A stretch of DNA of 26,591 nucleotides from positions 1-26,591 of the forward strand of contig CBFGSA010000025.1 in the NCBI GenBank assembly GCA_965651365.1, given 5' to 3'. The position numbers and the translations under genes were made by a program. Shown one piece after another: positions 22,804-26,591 of the stretch. The notes beneath the pieces are model-generated. The model ran no database searches. It had not been told where the DNA came from and was given only the letters and a program-made list of their open reading frames with translations. Numbering within the stretch: position 1 is the stretch's first letter; every line of letters begins with the position of its first letter. Source of the stretch: DASSBG01 sp965651365. GTDB taxonomy: Bacteria > Pseudomonadota > Gammaproteobacteria > Xanthomonadales > Rhodanobacteraceae.

Positions 22804-23759
22804 GGTCCGCCGCCGTCCCCCGGACCATCCTGCACGCGTTGCAGGCCGATCTGCACCCAGCCCAGGTTCAATCCAATGTGTCGCGCATCCGGATCGGCCC
22901 AGACATAGGCCACGGTGCCGCCATCGGCGTCTCGAACCAGCGACAGTCGCAGCACCTGCATGTCGCGCTTTTGATAGTGCAGTCGTTCCAGTTGCAGCGA
23001 ATAGCCGCTGGCGCTGCCGTCGCGCCAGCGAATGGCCACGCCCTGGCCCTGATTGCCGATCTTCAGATCGCGCTGCATGTGCCAGTCCTTGCTGTCGGCC
23101 TCTGCGTCCGGGCCGGCACCGTTGATCGCGGCCCAGCCGCGGTATTGCTGTACGCGCTGGCCAATTTGACGTGCTTCAGCACCTCTGGCGATATCTGAAT
23201 ATGTTTTTATAATCAACTGCCTGCCGTCGAAATCAAGAATCAATGGCACGAGTGCGGCACTGCCGCCCAAGCCGTTGAGAACGGCACTGCAGGCCTGCTG
23301 GTCCGCGGCCAGCTGCAGGCGGCCATCGATGGCGGCACCTTCCATTGCACACGGTGCCAGTTCGGCCCATTGGGCTGTCTGATCCGAAACGTCGCCGGAA
23401 AGCTGTCGCGAGGGCGTCATCTGCAGGCGGCCATCCGGCAAGCTGCGCAACTGATAGCGCCAGCTCGCGGCCAGGGTCTTGTTGTCCTGGCCGGGCATGG
23501 ATAGCTGCCAGGTCCAGGCATGGTCCTGATCGGCAACGCGCCGGATCTGCTGCCGCACATGAACCGGCAGCACCGATTGGCCGGCCTGCTGCGCTGCCCA
23601 CACCTGGGCGTGGTTGTCGTACTCACCCGGAAGCTGGCTCAGCAGCGCGGTGAACGAAGCTCCGGAGCCGTCCGTTGCCTCTGCAGTGGGCGCACGCTGA
23701 CTCACTGCGGCGCAGCCAGCCAGCAGGATCAGTGCAATGACGAGGAGAAAACGTTTCAT
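22800..23759 (-). CDS. Predicted lipoprotein of unknown function (weak CpeT/CpcT resemblance)
   Basis: 319 aa from ATG 23759. Signal peptide and lipobox: MKRFLLVIALILLAGC with Cys at residue 16, so it is lipid-anchored. After it, LLSQLPGEYDNHAQ resembles the GxFxNxxQ start of CpeT/CpcT-type proteins, and two later Cys (in APCAMEG and QQACSAV) recall the pattern C...C of that fold; this is a weak impression only. The C-terminal third (QVLRLSLVRDADGGTVAYVWADPDARHIGLNLGW, quoted in parts) is not recognised. The upstream in-frame ATG 23792 gives an extra 11 residues that would spoil the signal. It overlaps the oxidoreductase gene by 4 bp, suggesting a linked role. Confidence 0.75.
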   Translation of the reverse strand: MKRFLLVIALILLAGCAAVSQRAPTAEATDGSGASFTALLSQLPGEYDNHAQVWAAQQAGQSVLPVHVRQQIRRVADQDHAWTWQLSMPGQDNKTLAASWRYQLRSLPDGRLQMTPSRQLSGDVSDQTAQWAELAPCAMEGAAIDGRLQLAADQQACSAVLNGLGGSAALVPLILDFDGRQLIIKTYSDIARGAEARQIGQRVQQYRGWAAINGAGPDAEADSKDWHMQRDLKIGNQGQGVAIRWRDGSASGYSLQLERLHYQKRDMQVLRLSLVRDADGGTVAYVWADPDARHIGLNLGWVQIGLQRVQDGPGDGGGP

Positions 23760-23818
23760 GTCTGCGACAATGTAGCCGGTTCTGGATGGCATTTGCCTGA
23801 GCCTGGATTGCAGTTGTA

Positions 23819-23951
23819 GTCATCCTGGGGCCGCCGCAGGCGGAACCCGGGATCCATTTTGATCTTGTTTGACACCGGGCCTCAAGTGGAAATGCCCGCC
23901 ATTTTTGACAATGGATCCCGGGTTCCTCGCTACGCTCGGCCCCAGGATGAC
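23819..23951. repeat. 133-bp inverted repeat (REP/MITE-like) between divergent genes
   Basis: Outer arms GTCATCCTGGGGCCG (23819-23833) and its exact complement (23937-23951). Inner arms GGAACCCGGGATCCATT (23842-23858) and its exact complement (23910-23926). The arms are separated by 8-10 unmatched bases, and a short AAATG/CATTT stem is near the centre (23890-23904). The unit lies in the 259-bp space between the lipoprotein gene and phhB. It has no coding content, and its architecture fits a non-autonomous intergenic repeat. Confidence 0.8.
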
Positions 23952-24018
23952 GAGAGTCACAATTCACGGTAAGTCAGGCGTCGTTCGGGTTTGATTTCAT
24001 AGAAAAGGAGCATACACG

Positions 24019-24366
24019 ATGACAGAGACACCGCTGGCACAACAATCCTGCCGCGCGCGCAAGGCACCCGATGACAGCCTGTCCGACGACCAGGTCAAGA
24101 GCCTGCTTTCTTCAGTGCCTGGCTGGCAGTTGAGCGAAGACGGCAAGGGCCTGCACAAGGACTTTTCCTTCGACAATTTCTACCACACACTGGGCTTCAT
24201 CACCGCGGTCGGCTGGATGGCCAATCAGCAGGATCATCATCCCGACATCGAGGCCGGCTACGGCCATTGCCGTCTGTTCTGGTCCACGCATGACGTGGGC
24301 GGCCTGTCGATGAACGACTTCATCTGCGCTGCGCGCAGCGAGGCACTGGCTGGCGGCAAAGGCTGA
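24019..24366 (+). CDS. phhB: 4a-hydroxytetrahydrobiopterin dehydratase (pterin-4a-carbinolamine dehydratase)
   Basis: 115 aa. Regenerates the pterin cofactor of phenylalanine hydroxylase by dehydrating the 4a-carbinolamine. Seen: PGWQLSEDGKGLHKDFSF at the N-terminal half, DHHPDIEAGYGHCRLFWSTH with the catalytic His pair, and GGLSMNDFICA, matching the PCD signature. AAGGAG lies 8 bases before ATG 24019. phhA is not in the window. The next gene starts 5 bp after the stop, so the two are coupled. Confidence 0.95.
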   Translation: MTETPLAQQSCRARKAPDDSLSDDQVKSLLSSVPGWQLSEDGKGLHKDFSFDNFYHTLGFITAVGWMANQQDHHPDIEAGYGHCRLFWSTHDVGGLSMNDFICAARSEALAGGKG

Positions 24367-24371
24367 CAGCG

Positions 24372-25838
24372 ATGCGCAAGTGGCTGTTGCCGGTATTGGT
24401 CACCTTGCTGGCAGCAGCACTTCTGCATGCACTGGCCTGGCAACTGGTTCGTCAGGGCATTGACCGCCAGGCTCGGACCAAGGCTGCGGTTTTCGCCGCA
24501 GGGCATACGCCCTGGGATTTCACGCCGCACAGTGCCGACGATTTGATTGCCGGTCGTGCCTTTGGCGATGCCAAACTGAGCCATGACGACCGCGGCCTGA
24601 TTGCACGCGCCACTGGTGCCAAGCCCTACGAGCTGGGGGTGCCACTGCCCTACCCGGTTGATCTGGACCATTTTCCGCGCCTTCGCCTTGTCATGGATTT
24701 CGAGGCTGCGACGCACTTGCGCTTGCTGCTTGGACGAACCTTGACTGGTCCGCTCCTCGCTTCGCAGACGATCGATCTGACTCCAGGCACACACGAACGG
24801 CAGCTTGACTTGCGCCAGCTCCGCTGGACCCGCCTGCCCGGACATGAACCGGCGCGCTTGCCGCGCACAGCAGCCATGCTGCGTCTGAATTTGCAGCATT
24901 CGCAGGGGACGAGCCTGCACCTGCGTGCCATCGACTGGGAATCGGTGGCGAGGGTGCCAGGCCTGGACGCGACCCGCTCGAAAATGCAAAACCTGGAGAG
25001 AGTAAGCCTGCCCATTGCCATACCGGAGGACATGCTGGCACTGCGAGACCTTTTTCGAGACGAAACGCCTTCCGCCATCGTGGTGGCCACGCCCGACGCA
25101 TTGCAAAGCCGAGCACCAAGTAAGCGAAACCTCGTCGAGACACTGGCAGCGCTGCTGGCCTACGGGCTTTTTGTGCTCTGGGCGATGATCAATACCCGTC
25201 GCAGGCCGCTCAAGGAAGCTGTGCAGCGCGTGCTGCCAGCGGTGCAGATCGCAGTGTGTGCGGGTCCGCTGCTGGCTTTCACCATCGGCATGTTCGGCCA
25301 TCCCGGACCCGGGCCGGTCTGGCTGGTGGCGATGGGCACCGGTCTTGGCGTGGCCGTGTGGCTCGCCTGGCGCGGCTACGGCGAGCATTGGCGCTGGCTG
25401 CGCTGGGAGGGTCGCATGGCCTGGCACGACTGGGCGATGCCCGCACTGACTATCCTGGCCGCAGCCGGATTGCTGCTGGTCTTTTCCGCCGAACCCAACC
25501 TGCCCGCGCCACGCCGCATGCTCGGCTACGGCCTGTGGGCTGGCCTGCAGCAGCTTCTGATCCTTGCGGCACTGACCCCACGCATGCGCCACTACTTGCA
25601 AGCGCGCTGGTTGTGTGCGCTGGGCCTGGCGGTGATTTTTGCCCTGGCGCATGCGCCCAATGCGATGCTGATGGAGCTGACCCTGCTGGCCGAGCTGTTG
25701 TGGGCCTGGCAATTCCTGCGCCGACCGGTGCTGCTGCCGATCATTCTGGCCCATGCCGCGGCCGGCCTGCTGCTGGCCTCAGGCATCACCGAACTGCCGC
25801 TGCGTTCGCTTGAGGTAGGTGCACGGTTTCTTCAGTAG
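24372..25838 (+). CDS. Multi-helix membrane protein with a degenerate CPBP-type (CAAX protease-like) domain
   Basis: 488 aa. One N-terminal helix (4-24), then a ~220-residue hydrophilic, probably periplasmic, domain (about 28-250) that may be a beta-sandwich (FPRLRLVMDFEAATHLRLLL...). About seven to eight helices follow (255-273, 290-308, 317-333, 356-372, 386-402, 414-427, 433-448, 453-470). The C-terminal part resembles CPBP intramembrane proteases: GLWAGLQQLLILAAL where the EExxxR motif belongs, FALAH (423-427) for FxxxH, and LAHAAAG (459-465) for the HxxxN/B motif. The first motif has Gln-Gln instead of Glu-Glu and no Arg, so proteolytic activity is doubtful. It may be a non-catalytic member. 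AAAGG lies about 9 bases before the ATG; coupled to phhB by a 5-bp gap. Confidence 0.75.
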   Translation: MRKWLLPVLVTLLAAALLHALAWQLVRQGIDRQARTKAAVFAAGHTPWDFTPHSADDLIAGRAFGDAKLSHDDRGLIARATGAKPYELGVPLPYPVDLDHFPRLRLVMDFEAATHLRLLLGRTLTGPLLASQTIDLTPGTHERQLDLRQLRWTRLPGHEPARLPRTAAMLRLNLQHSQGTSLHLRAIDWESVARVPGLDATRSKMQNLERVSLPIAIPEDMLALRDLFRDETPSAIVVATPDALQSRAPSKRNLVETLAALLAYGLFVLWAMINTRRRPLKEAVQRVLPAVQIAVCAGPLLAFTIGMFGHPGPGPVWLVAMGTGLGVAVWLAWRGYGEHWRWLRWEGRMAWHDWAMPALTILAAAGLLLVFSAEPNLPAPRRMLGYGLWAGLQQLLILAALTPRMRHYLQARWLCALGLAVIFALAHAPNAMLMELTLLAELLWAWQFLRRPVLLPIILAHAAAGLLLASGITELPLRSLEVGARFLQ

Positions 25839-25841
25839 ACC

Positions 25842-25982
25842 CGCAGGGTGCTTCTGAATAGAGTGAAGCGCAACGTGGCGTGGACTTTGCGACGGTGCAG
25901 CTTCGTTGCACGCAGGGTGCTGCTGAACGAAGTGAAGCGCACCGTGGCGTGAAACTTCCGATGGTGCGCTTCGCAGCACCCT
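25842..25982. repeat. Two tandem ~69-bp REP-like units between convergent genes
   Basis: Copies at 25842-25910 and 25911-25979 start with CGCAGGGTGC and share GTGAAGCGCA-CGTGGCGTG. The second is a full palindromic unit: outer arms AGGGTGCTGC (25914-25923) / GCAGCACCCT (25973-25982) and inner arms GAAGCGCACC (25934-25943) / GGTGCGCTTC (25963-25972). The outer arm reaches the stop codon of the minus-strand rluC-like gene. It could serve as a bidirectional terminator. Confidence 0.75.
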
Positions 25983-26591
25983 ACAGCTTGTCCAGGACCT
26001 CCTTCAGGTCGTCGGGCAAGGGTGTGCTGAAGCTGTAGTTTTGTTCGTTCCAGTCAAATTCGAAGCGGGCGGCGTGCAGGAACAGGCGCTTGAGACCGGC
26101 TTTGCGAAATCGGCCCAGGGATTCGTGGCTGGCGTACTTGTCGTCGCCGGCAACGGGGTGGCCGACATGGGCGGCGTGCACGCGGATCTGGTGTGTGCGA
26201 CCGGTGGCCAGGCGCACCTCGTGCAGACTGGAATCGCGGTAGTCCTCGATCCGGCTGAAGAATGTCAGCGCGGGCTTGCCGCCCTGCTCCACCCGCATCA
26301 GGCGTTCACCGCCGGCGGCAAATTTGCCCAGTGGCGCGTTGACGTCGAATTTGGCCGTGGCCGGGCGGCCTTCCAGCAGCGCCAGGTACTGCTTGGTGAC
26401 CTTGTGTTCGCGAATCAGGGCCTGCAGTGCGGTGAGTGCCTTGCGGCTGCGGCTCAAAACGAGCACGCCCGAAGTGTCGCGATCCAGGCGGTGGACCAGT
26501 TCCAGCGTGTCGTTGGGCCGGGCATGGCGCAGCAATTCGATCACGCCGTGGCTGATGCCGCTGCCGCCGTGGCTGGCCAGGCCGGACGGCT
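25981..26591 (-). CDS. rluC: Large-subunit rRNA pseudouridine synthase, RluC type (5' end outside window)
   Basis: The last 203 codons of a RluA-family pseudouridine synthase, which isomerises uridines in 23S rRNA. The frame remains open to the window edge: PSGLASHGGSGISHGVIELL is read upstream of the internal GTG at 26544, so that GTG is not the start. Catalytic Asp is in HRLDRDTSG; other family blocks are VTKQYLALLEGR, TGRTHQIRVHAAHVGHPVAGDDKY and RLFLHAARFEF. SGLASHGGSG and the block order fit RluC (positions 955/2504/2580) rather than RluD, but the N-terminal S4 domain that would confirm it lies outside the window. Confidence 0.92.
   Translation of the reverse strand, partial: PSGLASHGGSGISHGVIELLRHARPNDTLELVHRLDRDTSGVLVLSRSRKALTALQALIREHKVTKQYLALLEGRPATAKFDVNAPLGKFAAGGERLMRVEQGGKPALTFFSRIEDYRDSSLHEVRLATGRTHQIRVHAAHVGHPVAGDDKYASHESLGRFRKAGLKRLFLHAARFEFDWNEQNYSFSTPLPDDLKEVLDKL

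Noticed and set aside
24258..25754. A 498-codon minus-strand frame opposite phhB and the CPBP-like gene
   Set aside because: Gln/Arg-rich translation without a domain; the plus-strand frames have a ribosome site and a recognisable family (phhB).

Overview
The window is GC-rich chromosomal DNA of a Gram-negative bacterium, most likely a gammaproteobacterium of the Xanthomonadales/Rhodanobacteraceae type. Three signs point there: a near-perfect gammaproteobacterial Zur box, a copL-copA-copB copper cluster like that of Xanthomonas, and short GGGAAT-type intergenic repeats. The order is an inference; no rRNA or other marker gene is present. I recognised no tRNA, rRNA, CRISPR array, transposase or phage gene.

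Layout, left to right. (1) 1-2110: 3' end of guaB, then guaA (GMP synthesis). (2) 2189-4302: a minus-strand pair, ZIP-type zinc transporter then a secreted two-HKD phospholipase D-like protein, headed by a Zur operator. (3) 4367-5688: divergent pair of a YtrA-type GntR repressor and a seven-helix membrane protein of unknown function, with TGTACC operator-like repeats in front. (4) 5689-6261: 570 bp without a confident gene, holding a possible disrupted Cys-rich reading frame. (5) 6262-7287: doxX-like gene and tadA. (6) 7338-10503: pxpB-pxpC-pxpA (5-oxoprolinase) in overlapping frames, then a glutathione S-transferase. (7) 10539-13735: copper resistance cluster copL-like, copA, copB. (8) 13911-18421: minus-strand glycine betaine/proline ABC importer proV-proW-proX followed by an outer-membrane porin gene. 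(9) 18639-19067: small membrane-anchored hypothetical. (10) 19181-21319: minus-strand arsR-arsC-arsB. (11) 21505-23759: minus-strand lipoprotein and FAD-dependent amine/amino acid oxidoreductase, overlapping by 4 bp. (12) 24019-25838: phhB and a membrane protein with a degenerate CPBP-type domain. (13) 25981-26591: 3' part of an rluC-type pseudouridine synthase.

Much of the window concerns metal and stress handling: zinc uptake, copper oxidation and export, arsenate reduction and efflux, osmoprotectant import, oxoproline recycling and glutathione conjugation. Housekeeping genes (guaBA, tadA, phhB, rluC) are interspersed, so this looks like ordinary chromosome with accessory modules rather than one island. 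Three intergenic spaces carry complex inverted or tandem repeats (about 13761-13873, 23819-23951, 25842-25982) of the REP/small palindromic type.

The least explained parts are the GntR/seven-helix pair, the 5.7-6.2 kb region, the lipoprotein-oxidoreductase pair, the porin inside the proU-like operon, and the CPBP-like protein lacking its expected glutamates.
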